A DNA stretch of 64,000 nucleotides, from the NCBI RefSeq assembly GCF_001262075.1, contig NZ_CP012073.1:992001-1056000 (forward strand). The letters are read 5' to 3'. How positions within the stretch are numbered: position 1 is the stretch's first letter; each line of letters opens with the position of its first letter. Position numbers and translations under genes: made by a program. The DNA is from Ottowia sp. oral taxon 894 (lineage in GTDB: Bacteria > Pseudomonadota > Gammaproteobacteria > Burkholderiales > Burkholderiaceae_C). Below are positions 18,970 through 27,646 of the stretch, piece after piece. Under the pieces are notes generated by a model. It was given only the letters and a program-made list of their open reading frames with translations. It had not been told where the DNA came from and did no database searches.

Positions 18970-20373
18970 ATGAAAAACCCAGAACTGCTGCTGCCCGCCG
19001 GCAGCCTTGAAAAAATGCGCGCCGCCTATGACTTTGGCGCCGACGCCGTTTATGCCGGCCAGCCGCGCTACAGCTTGCGCGCACGCAACAACGAATTCCG
19101 GCTGGAACAGCTGGCCCAGGGCATCGCCGAGGCGCACGCGCGCGGCAAAAAATTCTTTGTCACCAGCAACCTTTATGCGCACAACGACAAGGTGCGCAGC
19201 TACCTGCGCGATCTGGAGCCTGTGATTGCGCTGGGGCCGGACGCGCTCATCATGGCCGACCCCGGCCTGATCATGCAGGTGCGCGAAAAGTGGCCGCACG
19301 TGCCCATCCATTTGAGCGTGCAGGCCAACACCACCAACTGGGCCGCCGTGCGCTTTTGGCAAAGCGTGGGCGTGGCGCGCATCATCCTCTCGCGCGAACT
19401 CAGCCTGAAAGAAGTGGAGCAGATTCGCCAGGCCTGCCCCGACATGGAGCTGGAAGTGTTTGTGCACGGCGCGCTGTGCATGGCCTACTCGGGCCGCTGC
19501 CTGCTTTCGGGCTACTTCAACCGGCGCGACCCCAACCAGGGCACCTGCACCAACGCCTGCCGCTGGAACTACGCCACGCACGAGGCCGACGTGGACCCCA
19601 ACACCGGCGAAGCCCTGGCGCAAGGCGCGCGCCTGGCGGATTTCAGCTTCGCCAGCGAGCAAGAGCGCGCCGAAAAAGCTGCGCATGAAGCCGTGCATGA
19701 CGGCGCCATGCCAAGCGCCACCGGCCAGCAGCGCCATCCCAAAGCCGACAAGGTCTATCTCATCGAAGAAGAAGGCCGCCCCGGCCAGCTCATGCCCATC
19801 ATGGAAGACGAGCACGGTACCTACATCATGAACAGCAAGGACTTGCGCGCGGTTGAACTGGTAGAGCGCCTGTGCCGCATTGGCGTGGACTCGCTCAAGA
19901 TCGAAGGCCGCACCAAAAGCCTGTATTACGTGGCCCGCACCGCGCAGGTGTACCGCCGCGCCATTGACGACGCCGTGGCGGGCCGCCCCTTCAACCCCGC
20001 CCTCATCACCGAGCTGGAGGGCCTGGCCAACCGGGGCTACACCAGCGGCTTTCTGGAGCGCCACCCCATTCAGAGCTACCAGAACTACGAAACCGGCCAC
20101 TCCACCTCTACCCGCAGCCAGTTCGTGGGCGAAGTGCGCGCCTGCGCGGACGGCTGGGCCGAAGTGGAAACCAAAAACCGCTTCGCCGTGGGCGACCTGA
20201 TCGAAATCATCCACCCCGCCGGCAACCGCATCTGCCGCCTGGCGGCCATGAAAAACGCCGAAGGCCAGAGCCTGCAAGTGGCCAGCGGCAACCCCTTGCG
20301 CGTGTGGATTCCGATGGACGGCCCGGCCGATGGCGCGCTGATTGCCCGCGTATTCGAGCCGCAGGCCGCGTGA
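18970..20373 (+). CDS. trhP: U32-family tRNA hydroxylation protein (TrhP/YegQ-like)
   Basis: Member of the peptidase U32 family; the E. coli YegQ/TrhP homologue takes part in prephenate-dependent 5-hydroxyuridine formation at tRNA position 34. The 467-residue product has PELLLPAGSLEKMRAAYDFGADAVYAG at the N-terminus, the central VHGALCMAYSGRCLLSGYF with its conserved Cys cluster, NQGTCTNACRWNY, and DSLKIEGRTKSLYYVA with the U32 signature. The ATG at 18,970 is used; the frame opens at 18,931. The TrhP subgroup is favoured over YhbU/RlhA by the length and the GTCTNACRW motif. Confidence 0.88.
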   Translation: MKNPELLLPAGSLEKMRAAYDFGADAVYAGQPRYSLRARNNEFRLEQLAQGIAEAHARGKKFFVTSNLYAHNDKVRSYLRDLEPVIALGPDALIMADPGLIMQVREKWPHVPIHLSVQANTTNWAAVRFWQSVGVARIILSRELSLKEVEQIRQACPDMELEVFVHGALCMAYSGRCLLSGYFNRRDPNQGTCTNACRWNYATHEADVDPNTGEALAQGARLADFSFASEQERAEKAAHEAVHDGAMPSATGQQRHPKADKVYLIEEEGRPGQLMPIMEDEHGTYIMNSKDLRAVELVERLCRIGVDSLKIEGRTKSLYYVARTAQVYRRAIDDAVAGRPFNPALITELEGLANRGYTSGFLERHPIQSYQNYETGHSTSTRSQFVGEVRACADGWAEVETKNRFAVGDLIEIIHPAGNRICRLAAMKNAEGQSLQVASGNPLRVWIPMDGPADGALIARVFEPQAA

Positions 20374-20519
20374 ATCCGGTTGTGGCTGATGGGCATTGCG
20401 ATGCCTTCAGATGCCGTCCGCTATCTGGCCGTGAGAGGCGAAAGCGCAGAAATCGGAATGGGGCAGCAAAGCGCAAACTGAAAACGGAGCTTGCGGCCCG
20501 CTGAGAACTTGCAAGGCCC

Positions 20520-20572
20520 ACGAGTACCCGAGTCCGCGCTTTTGTGCCCCCGGGCAGAGGGCAAACAGGTTC
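20520..20572 (-). repeat. Interspersed repeat C, copy 2 (diverged)
   Basis: On the minus strand, GGAACCTGTTTGCCCTCTGC leads into CCCGGGGGCACAAAAGCGC and GGACTCGGG, clearly related to the cores at 15.7, 34.9 and 61.3 kb. It lies 31 bp from repeat A copy 8. Confidence 0.65.
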
Positions 20573-20602
20573 CAGACGGCTCCCGCCCGTCAGATCACAT
20601 CA

Positions 20603-20688
20603 AAAAAAAGAGCAAATCTGGAGGGTGAAAAGTGCCGCCTGGCGCAGTTTCCACTAGGACATCATGCTATGAATAAAGGAGCAAAATG
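20603..20688 (+). repeat. Interspersed repeat A, copy 8
   Basis: Starts AAAAGAGCAAATCTGGAGGG, has TGGCGCAGTTTCCACTAGG, ACATCATGCTATGAATAAA and ends GGAGCAAAATG. It lies between convergent genes. Confidence 0.9.
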
Positions 20689-20766
20689 ACGCAGAGCGCT
20701 GAACCCTGCGAAGCGCCCATTCCGGCCAGCTTTTTTGCGCCTTGCTGGCGGAGACCAAACAGGTTT

Positions 20767-22533
20767 TCAGTCCTGCCGGGGTGAAACGCGGGCGACTTCG
20801 GGAATGCCGACCACGCCAAAAAACAGGGCGATCAGGCGGTTGAGGTTGGTGAAGGCAACTTTTTTTTCCTGTGCCTGAAGATCGGCCGCCCAGTTGAGCA
20901 GCATGCCGGCGGCGGCGAAATCCACGCGCAGCACGAAGCGGCAGTTCAGCTCGACGTAGCGGGCATCGCCGAGGCGCTCGCGGATGGGGGCGAGGATGGC
21001 CGTGGGGTCGTCCAGGATTTCGCCGCTGAGCTGGGCGCGCAGGTGGCCTTCGATGAGCTGCACGTCTTCTTGCGGGGCGTGCGTGTCCTGCGCGGCTGCG
21101 GCAGGTTCTCCGCCCAGCTCGGCCAGGATGGTTTCGCCTTCGGGCGTCATGGCCGTGTAGTGGCAGCGAGGGGCTTGCCAGGCAGGCGGGGAGACTTCGT
21201 AGGTAACGCAGTAATTGAGCGCCACAAGGTCGAATTCATCCATTTCGCCCATCAGGCGCAGCAGAGCCAGGCGCGCTGTCCACCACTGCGTGTCGGTGTT
21301 GCGGTCTTCGTTGGGGGTTTTTTCGGCCAGGATGTCCAGCAGTGCTTCCGCGCCGAGGAATTTGATGCGGTCGCCGCTGTCGGCCCAGCGGTGCAGCTGC
21401 TCTGTCAGGGCTGGCAGGGCATCAGGGTTGATGCTTTTGAGCGAGCGCCAGTCGATGCGCCAAGGCGGCGTGTTGCGCTTGATGACGCCTGCCAGCGCGG
21501 CCATGGATTGCACGCTGAGCGTGGCGGGCGCGGCCCATTGGGCCAGCGCCGCGCGCGCGTTTTTCGGACTGGCGGCATGGCGGGCCATTTGCGCCAGCTT
21601 TTCAGGCGTGAGCATGCCCCACTGCGGGGCCGAGCGGCCAAAGCGGCTGGCAAATTCAATGGCGGTTTCGTCGAATTTGGCTTGCTGCGCCGTGGCGCGG
21701 TAGAGGTCGAACAGGCATAGCCAAGTGTCTTCATGATCCTGACGTGGGCCGCCTTCGGCAATCAGCGCGCGCAGGCTTTCTTCGGCTCCGGCGGCGTCAC
21801 CATTGGCGAAGCGGATGGCGCTTTCTTCCAGCTCCGCGTCTTGCGGCATCTCGGCGGAGACTTCCACGTTGAAGTCGCCCATGATGCCGAAGGTGTAGGC
21901 GTCGCGATCTTCTCCTGTGGCGTGCGGAACGTGCTCGTGAGGAGCGTCGGCATGGGTGGGCGGCTCTTCCGCTTTGGTGGCGGGGGCGTCCACCAGGGTG
22001 TCGTGCTCATCTTCCATTGAAGGTGGAACCACTTCGACCACGCCTTCCGGCAAATGGGACATGGGCATGGTGGCGGCGAAAGCCGTGTTTTCGACGGCGG
22101 GCGGAGCATGGGGCGCGGGTTCGGGAGGAGGCGCCTGGGGTTCGGGCGCAGCGTCGTTGCGGGGTTTCTTGAACCAGGCCTGCGCCATCTGTTCTTCGAT
22201 CTGGTCGATCTTTCTTTCCAGCGTGCGGGCGCGGTGAGGCCGGACGGCGTCAGGAGGAGCGCTGTTCAGGTAGCTGGATGGGCCTGCGTCTGAACTGGAG
22301 CTCTTGTTTTTGGCCACTTCGCCACGGCGGATTTTGCGCAGCGTTTCGAACTCGTCGCGGCGCGAGGCGTCGTTGCGGCGCTTGCGCTCGATCATGTCCT
22401 TGAGCGCCTGCCGCGTGTCGGACGCATCTTGCCGGGAATCCAGCTGGTCCAGATCTGACCAGCCGGTGGCCGAGTTCTTGACGAACTTGGCCATCCGCGA
22501 GAGCAGGCCGCTGGGAGAGGTGTTCTTGCTCAT
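20767..22533 (-). CDS. TPR-like/STAS-like protein of unknown function
   Basis: A 588-residue cytoplasmic-looking protein without a signal peptide. Residues 1-75 are basic and charged (ERKRRNDASRR). A Pro/Ala-rich linker follows to about residue 195. Around 225-300 the segment RFANGDAAGAEESLRALIAEGG and LYRATAQQAKFDETAIEFA look like TPR helices as in the C-terminal region of FimV-type proteins. The last 100 residues (VELNCRFVLRVDFAAAGMLLNWAADLQAQEKKVAFTNLN... region) have the shape of a STAS domain. It follows dksA by about 45 bp, probably in one operon with cobW. The domain reading is by eye, and the role is unknown. Confidence 0.6.
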   Translation of the reverse strand: MSKNTSPSGLLSRMAKFVKNSATGWSDLDQLDSRQDASDTRQALKDMIERKRRNDASRRDEFETLRKIRRGEVAKNKSSSSDAGPSSYLNSAPPDAVRPHRARTLERKIDQIEEQMAQAWFKKPRNDAAPEPQAPPPEPAPHAPPAVENTAFAATMPMSHLPEGVVEVVPPSMEDEHDTLVDAPATKAEEPPTHADAPHEHVPHATGEDRDAYTFGIMGDFNVEVSAEMPQDAELEESAIRFANGDAAGAEESLRALIAEGGPRQDHEDTWLCLFDLYRATAQQAKFDETAIEFASRFGRSAPQWGMLTPEKLAQMARHAASPKNARAALAQWAAPATLSVQSMAALAGVIKRNTPPWRIDWRSLKSINPDALPALTEQLHRWADSGDRIKFLGAEALLDILAEKTPNEDRNTDTQWWTARLALLRLMGEMDEFDLVALNYCVTYEVSPPAWQAPRCHYTAMTPEGETILAELGGEPAAAAQDTHAPQEDVQLIEGHLRAQLSGEILDDPTAILAPIRERLGDARYVELNCRFVLRVDFAAAGMLLNWAADLQAQEKKVAFTNLNRLIALFFGVVGIPEVARVSPRQD

Positions 22534-22578
22534 GGGCGCATTATGCGAACGGGCACAGGCGGGCGGCCAGCCGGACGC

Positions 22579-23190
22579 TTACTCGCCAAACATTTTTTGC
22601 TTGAGTTCGCGCCGCTGCTGCGCTTCCAGTGAGAGTGTGGCCGTGGGGCGCGCCAACAGGCGGCCCACGCCGATAGGCTCGCCGGTTTCATCGCAATAAC
22701 CGTATTCGCCCATGTCAATGCGGGCAATGGACTGCTCGATTTTTTTGAGCAGCTTGCGCTCGCGGTCGCGCGTGCGCAGCTCCAGGGCGTGTTCTTCCTC
22801 GATGGTGGCCCGATCGGCCGGGTCGGGCACAACAATGGTGTCTTCGCGCAGGTGCTCAGTGGTTTCGTCGGCGTTTTCCAGGATGCCGTTTCTCAAGCCA
22901 ACAAGCTTGTGGCGGAAAAAGGCCATCTGCGCTTCGTTCATGTACTCGTCATCGGGCATGGCAAGCACCTCGGCGTCGGTCAGCTCTTGAGCGGGCTTGT
23001 TTTTCCAGTTGTCGGCCAGGCGCGGATCTTTCTTGATCAGGGCCGCGGCGGCAGGTTTGGCAGCGGGGGGAGGCAATGTCTTTTTGTGGGCCGTGGACGT
23101 TTTGGCCCTGGACTTGACCGTTGCCTGCGCGGGCGGCGTTTGCCGGGTGCTGGCGGTCTTGGAAGCAGTTTTTCCAGCCGTGGTTCTCAT
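22579..23190 (-). CDS. dksA: DksA-family RNA polymerase-binding factor lacking the four-Cys zinc finger
   Basis: Secondary-channel regulator acting with ppGpp. The 203-residue product has an N-terminal Lys/Ala/Thr-rich extension (about residues 1-65), then the DksA core. The coiled-coil tip DPADRATIEEEHALELR keeps the DxxDxA motif. The C-terminal globule reads GYCDETGEPIGVGRLLARPTATL: only one of the four zinc-ligand cysteines of E. coli DksA remains, so zinc binding in the usual way is impossible. Cys-poor DksA forms are known in alpha- and betaproteobacteria and as Pseudomonas DksA2. The start follows CCAAGGGAGAAGTGCCTC, a good ribosome-binding site. It is 95 bp downstream of a COG0523 zinc-chaperone-like GTPase gene. 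Confidence 0.9.
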   Translation of the reverse strand: MRTTAGKTASKTASTRQTPPAQATVKSRAKTSTAHKKTLPPPAAKPAAAALIKKDPRLADNWKNKPAQELTDAEVLAMPDDEYMNEAQMAFFRHKLVGLRNGILENADETTEHLREDTIVVPDPADRATIEEEHALELRTRDRERKLLKKIEQSIARIDMGEYGYCDETGEPIGVGRLLARPTATLSLEAQQRRELKQKMFGE

Positions 23191-23285
23191 GAGGCACTTC
23201 TCCCTTGGTTGGAGCCTGGCGCAGGGGCCGGGCGAAAAAAATAGGCGGGCGATTGTATAGAGCGTGTCTGGCCCCGAAGCCGGGT

Positions 23286-24359
23286 TCAGACCAGGCATTG
23301 CGACAGCCCTTGTTCAAAGATGTCGCGCGGCAGGTCAATGCCGATGAACACCATCTTGCTGACGCGCTTTTCGCCTTCAGCCCAGGCCGGACCCAGGTCG
23401 CTGCCCATGAGCTGGTGCACGCCCTGGAAGATGACTTTGCGCTGCACGTCCTTCATCCACAGCACGCCCTTGTAGCGCAGCATCTTGGGGCCGTAGATAT
23501 TGACGATGGCGCCCAGAAAGTCTTCCAGCCGGGCCGGGTCAAAGGCGCGTTCGGTGCGGAAGACGAAGCTTTTCACGTCGTCGTCATGCGCGTGGTGGTG
23601 GCTGTGATGCCCGTGCTGGCAGTGGCCATGCGCGTGGTCGCAGCCCTCGTGACCATGGTCATGGTGGCCGTGACCGTGTTCATGGGCGTGGCCGTGCTCT
23701 TCTTCCTTGAGAAAGTCCGGGTCAATGTCCAGCCGCGCGTTCAGGTTGAAGCCGCGCAGATCCAGCACGCTTTTAAGCGGCGCCTGCCCGAAGTGCGTGA
23801 CGTGCTGCCCCGCGCGCGGATTCATGTGCGCCAGACGGTGTTGCAGCGCAGCCAGCTCGTCGCCGGACACCAGATCGGCCTTGCTGATGAAGATCTGGTC
23901 GGCAAAGCCCACCTGGCGGCGCGCTTCCTGGCGCTCATCGAGCTGCTGCATGGCATGCTTGGCATCGACCAGAGTCACGATGGCGTCCAGCAGATATTGC
24001 TCGGCCACTTCGTCGTCCATGAAAAAAGTCTGCGCCACGGGGCCAGGGTCGGCCAGGCCGGTGGTTTCGATGATCACGCGTTCGAAGTCGAGCGCGCCGC
24101 TGCGCTTGCGGGCGGCCAGATCGGCCAGGGTGGCGCGCAAGTCTTCGCGGATGGTGCAGCACACGCAGCCGTTGTTCATTTGCACGATCTGCTCTTTGTC
24201 GTCGCTCACCAGAATGTCGTTGTCGATGTTCTCCTCGCCAAACTCGTTTTCGATGACGGCAATCTTCTGCCCGTGCGCCTCGGTCAGCACGCGCCGCAGC
24301 AGCGTGGTTTTGCCGGAGCCGAGAAAGCCGGTGAGGATGGTGGCGGGGATGAGGGACAT
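23286..24359 (-). CDS. COG0523/CobW-family GTPase with His-rich zinc-binding insert
   Basis: A 357-residue metallochaperone-type GTPase. Walker A is TGFLGSGKTTLL near residues 10-20, the metal-binding CxCC motif is NGCVCCTIREDL, and the G-domain base motif is ISKADLV. A striking His-rich stretch (HGHAHEHGHGHHDHGHEGC and on) occupies about residues 213-255, followed by the CobW C-terminal domain. Such features mark zinc-handling members (ZigA/YeiR/YjiA type) rather than the cobalt CobW of B12 synthesis, and no cob operon is present. It leads into dksA and the STAS/TPR gene. No convincing Zur box was found upstream. The start at 24,359 follows the usual M-x-IPATILTGF pattern. Confidence 0.9.
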   Translation of the reverse strand: MSLIPATILTGFLGSGKTTLLRRVLTEAHGQKIAVIENEFGEENIDNDILVSDDKEQIVQMNNGCVCCTIREDLRATLADLAARKRSGALDFERVIIETTGLADPGPVAQTFFMDDEVAEQYLLDAIVTLVDAKHAMQQLDERQEARRQVGFADQIFISKADLVSGDELAALQHRLAHMNPRAGQHVTHFGQAPLKSVLDLRGFNLNARLDIDPDFLKEEEHGHAHEHGHGHHDHGHEGCDHAHGHCQHGHHSHHHAHDDDVKSFVFRTERAFDPARLEDFLGAIVNIYGPKMLRYKGVLWMKDVQRKVIFQGVHQLMGSDLGPAWAEGEKRVSKMVFIGIDLPRDIFEQGLSQCLV

Positions 24360-24617
24360 TGGATGCACAAGGGCCGGTTTGAAAGGGCGCGGAGTGTACC
24401 GCCGCATTCGCGGGCCTGCCTGGCGGTTCGGCATGCCTTGAAACCATGTTTGCAAACGGTTAATACGGCGGCAGGGTTTCTATTGTTTCGATAGCAACGA
24501 ATCCAGCAACCACGGGCGCAAGCGGCGAATCGGATTTCTGGCATTGACGAAACGCAACAAGAAGAAATCTGGTTTGCAATACCATTCACAGCTCATCTCT
24601 TATAGAGGAGTTGCAAG

Positions 24618-25043
24618 ATGAAACCTTTTCAGACCATTGCCCAATCCATCGGCCTGGCGGCTCTGCTGGCTTTCGGCGCAGCCGCGCAAGCGGCGGATGT
24701 GGCGCTCACCCCGAATGAAATGGCGTTCAAGGACGGCCGCGCCGTGCTGGACGACAACAGCGAATTCACCACCAAAACCATCCGCGTCACCATCGAGCCG
24801 AACAAGAAGCTGGAGCCGCACGGACCGAAAGAAGGCTATTTCTTCGTGACCGTCATCAGCGGCACGCTGGAGCTGGGCTTTGGCAAGACGTATGACGAGG
24901 CCAAGCTCAAAACCCTGCCGCCCGGCAGCATCTTCACCCACCCGGCCGGGCAGCTGCACTTCGCCAAAACGGGCAAAGACCCCGTGGTGCTGCAAATCAC
25001 CGTGATCAAGCCCAAGGGCAGCGCCGACAAGAGCGAGCACTGA
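24618..25043 (+). CDS. Periplasmic cupin-domain protein
   Basis: A 141-residue exported single cupin. Residues 1-25 form a signal peptide ending AQAAD. The barrel motifs are weak: KKLEPHGPKEGYFFVTVISGTLELGFG and the second block LPPGSIFTHPAGQLHFAK. At most two or three His are available for a metal. The ribosome-binding site AGAGGAG lies just before the ATG. It is terminated by a hairpin and followed by a copper-receptor-type TonB gene; a link to metal handling is only positional inference. Confidence 0.8.
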   Translation: MKPFQTIAQSIGLAALLAFGAAAQAADVALTPNEMAFKDGRAVLDDNSEFTTKTIRVTIEPNKKLEPHGPKEGYFFVTVISGTLELGFGKTYDEAKLKTLPPGSIFTHPAGQLHFAKTGKDPVVLQITVIKPKGSADKSEH

Positions 25044-25102
25044 GCCAGCAGGCGCATTTCCCGCTGTTTCACACGCCATTCGTTTCTTCCTTTCGTTCTT
25101 CC

Positions 25103-25137
25103 GGCTGCCCTCCTTATCAGGACGGGCGGCCTTTTTT
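25103..25137 (+). terminator. Intrinsic terminator of the cupin gene
   Basis: GGCTGCCCTCC pairs with GGACGGGCGGCC across a TTATCA loop, followed by T6. It lies about 60 bp after the stop codon and just before the TonB receptor gene, which therefore probably has its own promoter in the remaining short gap or depends on readthrough. Confidence 0.85.
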
Positions 25138-25165
25138 CCGCCCAATAGCTGTCATGAGAGCTGTC

Positions 25166-27187
25166 ATGAAACCTTTCATCCCACACCCGCACGCCTTGGC
25201 TGCCGCCTCGGCGCTGGCCCTGGCCGCGCTGTGCACCAGCGCCGCCGCGCAAACATCCGCTTCCAGCGCGCCCAAGAAAGACAAGGCAGACCCCGCGCTG
25301 CCAGCCGTGCTCGTCACGGACAAGCAGGAGACCATCGCCGGCCAGGTCAGCGTGGACACGCGCGCTCCCGCCGTGGCCCCGCGCATGACCGATGGCGCTT
25401 CGCTGCTCAAGGAAATTCCCAACATGAGCGTGGTGCGCAAGGGCCAGCAGGCGGGCGATCCGGTCTTTCGCGGCCTGGGCGGCTCGCGCCTAGCCATCAC
25501 CGCCAATGACCAGTTCCTCTACGGCGGCTGCGGCATCCGCATGGATACGCCCACTTCCTACATCAACCCGCAGGCGTATGACGAACTCGTCGTCACCAAA
25601 GGCCCGCAAACCGTGCTCAAAGGCCCCGGCCTGGTGGCTGGCGCGGTGGAATTCGTGCGCCACCCGCGCGTGTACGACAAATTCAGCACCGAGTTCGACG
25701 GCGCCCTGTCGCTGGGCAGCTTTGGCTATGTAGACGCTTTTGGCGACTTCGCTGCAGGCAACCCCCTCGTTTCCCTGCGCGCCATCGCCACGCGGGGCAG
25801 AAGCGACGACTACAAAGACGGCGACGGCAACGAAGTGCGCTCCTGGTACACGCGCAAGAGCGGCTCGCTCAACCTGGCCGTCACGCCCACCCGCCATTTG
25901 CGCTTTGAACTCTTTGCAGACGCCAACCGCAGCAAGGCCAAATTCGCCAGCCTGCAACTGGACTCGGGCAAAACCGACCGCAACTCCTACGGCGCCAAAG
26001 CCGAAATCAGCGACATCAACCCCCTGCTGCAAAAGCTCAGTTTCGAAACCGGCTACAGCCACCAGGACATCATCATGGGCCGCCAGTTCCGGGGCCTGCT
26101 GGCGGGCGGCAATCCGGACCGCATCACCCGCAACGCCAAGGCCAGCGCCGAACTCGCCTGGGGCGCCAACCGCACCACGACCGGCCTGGACTGGTACGCC
26201 GACGAGCACCGCGCCCGCCGCGCCTACACCAACCTGGCCCGCAGCCGCAGCGAAACCTCCAGCAACATCGGCGTCTTCCTTGAAAACCGCATGAACCTGG
26301 GCGAAGACCGCGCCTGGGTCGCCGGCCTGCGCCGCGACCGCACCCGCGCCACCACCTACCCCGGCTTCTGGTACGGGCCAAACGCCAAACAGCGCAAAAA
26401 CCGCTACAACCTCACGGCCGCCTTCACCCGCTTTGAATTCGGCCCGCGCCCCTGGCATCACTACGTGGGCCTGGGCTACACCCAGCGCGCCCCCGACTTC
26501 TGGGAACGCAACCGCAACCGCGACATCAAGCCCGAGAAAAGCCTCCAGCTTGATGTGGGCACCCGCTATACCGAAGGCAACTTGCGCCTGAGCGGCTCGG
26601 CCTTCATCAACCGCATCAACGACTACATCCTCATCTACAAGAACAACCCGCGCCTCAACGACCTGGCGGCCAATTCCTTTGCACGCAACATCAGCGCCAT
26701 GCGCTACGGCTTTGAAGCCAGCGCCGACTACGCGCTGCCCGCCAACTTCAAAGTGGGCGGCGACCTGGCCTGGACCTGGGGCCGCAACCAGACCGACCAC
26801 CGCCCCCTGGGGCAAATCCCCCCGCTGGAGCTGCGCCTGCGCGCCGGCTACGAAACCCAGCAGGCATCGCTCATCGGCGTGATGCGCGCCGCCGCACGGC
26901 AAAACCGCGTCAGCGTGGGCGACGGCAACGTCAATGGCGTGGACATCGCTCCCACCCCCGGCTTTGCCGTCTTTGGCGTGCACGGCCACTGGCGTTTCAA
27001 CCAGCACGCCCGGCTGAACTTCGGCATCGACAACATCTTTGACCGCACCTACGCCGAGCACCTCACCAAAGCCGTGCAAACGCCCGAGTTCTACAACGGC
27101 CTGGGCCTGAACCCCAACGCCGGCTCCACCACCCGCATCAACGAACCCGGCCGCTCCTTCTGGGTGCGGCTGGACATCAAGTTCTGA
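25166..27187 (+). CDS. oprC: TonB-dependent copper receptor (OprC/NosA type)
   Basis: Outer-membrane beta-barrel receptor of 673 residues. The signal peptide runs MKPFIPHPHALAAASALALA to AAAQ. The plug contains RGLGGSRLAITANDQFLYGG and then CGIRMDTPTSYINP: the CxxxM pattern in this loop matches the copper-binding site of Pseudomonas OprC. The TonB-family segment VVTKGPQTVLKGPGLVAGAVEF follows. The C-terminus ends in the typical Phe (WVRLDIKF). An ATG at 25,154, four codons upstream, is an alternative start. The close match of the plug motif makes copper import the favoured role over siderophores. Confidence 0.85.
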   Translation: MKPFIPHPHALAAASALALAALCTSAAAQTSASSAPKKDKADPALPAVLVTDKQETIAGQVSVDTRAPAVAPRMTDGASLLKEIPNMSVVRKGQQAGDPVFRGLGGSRLAITANDQFLYGGCGIRMDTPTSYINPQAYDELVVTKGPQTVLKGPGLVAGAVEFVRHPRVYDKFSTEFDGALSLGSFGYVDAFGDFAAGNPLVSLRAIATRGRSDDYKDGDGNEVRSWYTRKSGSLNLAVTPTRHLRFELFADANRSKAKFASLQLDSGKTDRNSYGAKAEISDINPLLQKLSFETGYSHQDIIMGRQFRGLLAGGNPDRITRNAKASAELAWGANRTTTGLDWYADEHRARRAYTNLARSRSETSSNIGVFLENRMNLGEDRAWVAGLRRDRTRATTYPGFWYGPNAKQRKNRYNLTAAFTRFEFGPRPWHHYVGLGYTQRAPDFWERNRNRDIKPEKSLQLDVGTRYTEGNLRLSGSAFINRINDYILIYKNNPRLNDLAANSFARNISAMRYGFEASADYALPANFKVGGDLAWTWGRNQTDHRPLGQIPPLELRLRAGYETQQASLIGVMRAAARQNRVSVGDGNVNGVDIAPTPGFAVFGVHGHWRFNQHARLNFGIDNIFDRTYAEHLTKAVQTPEFYNGLGLNPNAGSTTRINEPGRSFWVRLDIKF

Positions 27188-27213
27188 ACCCGCAGGCGGC
27201 GAAAAATCAAGGG

Positions 27214-27245
27214 GCAGAATTTGCTCCTTGATTCATAGCAAACTT
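27214..27245 (-). repeat. Fragment of repeat A
   Basis: On the minus strand GCTATGAATCAAGGAGCAAAT matches only the right-hand end of repeat A; the CACTAGGAC core and left end are absent. Confidence 0.6.
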
Positions 27246-27263
27246 TCCCGTAAATGCTGCGAC

Positions 27264-27288
27264 AAGGCCCGTTTGAAGGGCCTTTTTT
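27264..27288 (+). terminator. Intrinsic terminator of the copper receptor gene
   Basis: AAGGCCC (27,264-27,270) and GGGCCTT (27,278-27,284) form a perfect stem with a GTTTGAA loop and a T6 run overlapping the end. It lies 77 bp after the stop codon. Confidence 0.92.
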
Positions 27289-27646
27289 CTGCTCCTCTTT
27301 CTGTAGATTCTCTGCAATCAGTCTCTCATCACCGGCAATCCTGAATCTGGCGCCGGCCAGCCTGCCTGGAAATGGTGTGCAATGCTTTATGGTGCGAAAC
27401 GGACAAGGCCGAACTTGGACGATGCCCTGGATTTTTGTTCACACGACAGAGAAAATACCGGAGAAGCCCATTTTTTTGATGACGAAAAGGCCATAGCAGA
27501 AAGCACCAATATTGCCTCCAATATCAACCAGAAAATAATCCGTGCAGCGGTTGAAAATAGCCGCCAACCGTGAAGGCCAGAGCTTTACGATTATGGGCAG
27601 GACTTGGCGGGCAATATCAACGGAGCGAAGAAAACAGGACGGACAG

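Larger units (their letters stand above)
20374..20766. other. Intergenic region with two repeats
   Basis: The gap between convergent trhP and the STAS/TPR gene holds repeat C (about 20,520-20,572) and repeat A (20,603-20,688) and no gene. The segment 20,690-20,766 ends with AACAGGTTTTCAG, a string also seen near other repeats. Confidence 0.6.
27188..27646. other. Intergenic region after the copper receptor
   Basis: About 460 bp without a supported gene. It contains a fragment of repeat A (27,214-27,245), the receptor terminator (27,264-27,288), and from about 27,300 a stretch clearly richer in A/T than the chromosome average. Short open frames there have no recognisable product. Confidence 0.55.

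Noticed and set aside
24360-24617. Zur box upstream of the COG0523 gene.
   Set aside because: The region contains no clear AT-rich palindrome of the Zur type; only a weak TATTGTTTCGATAG string is present.
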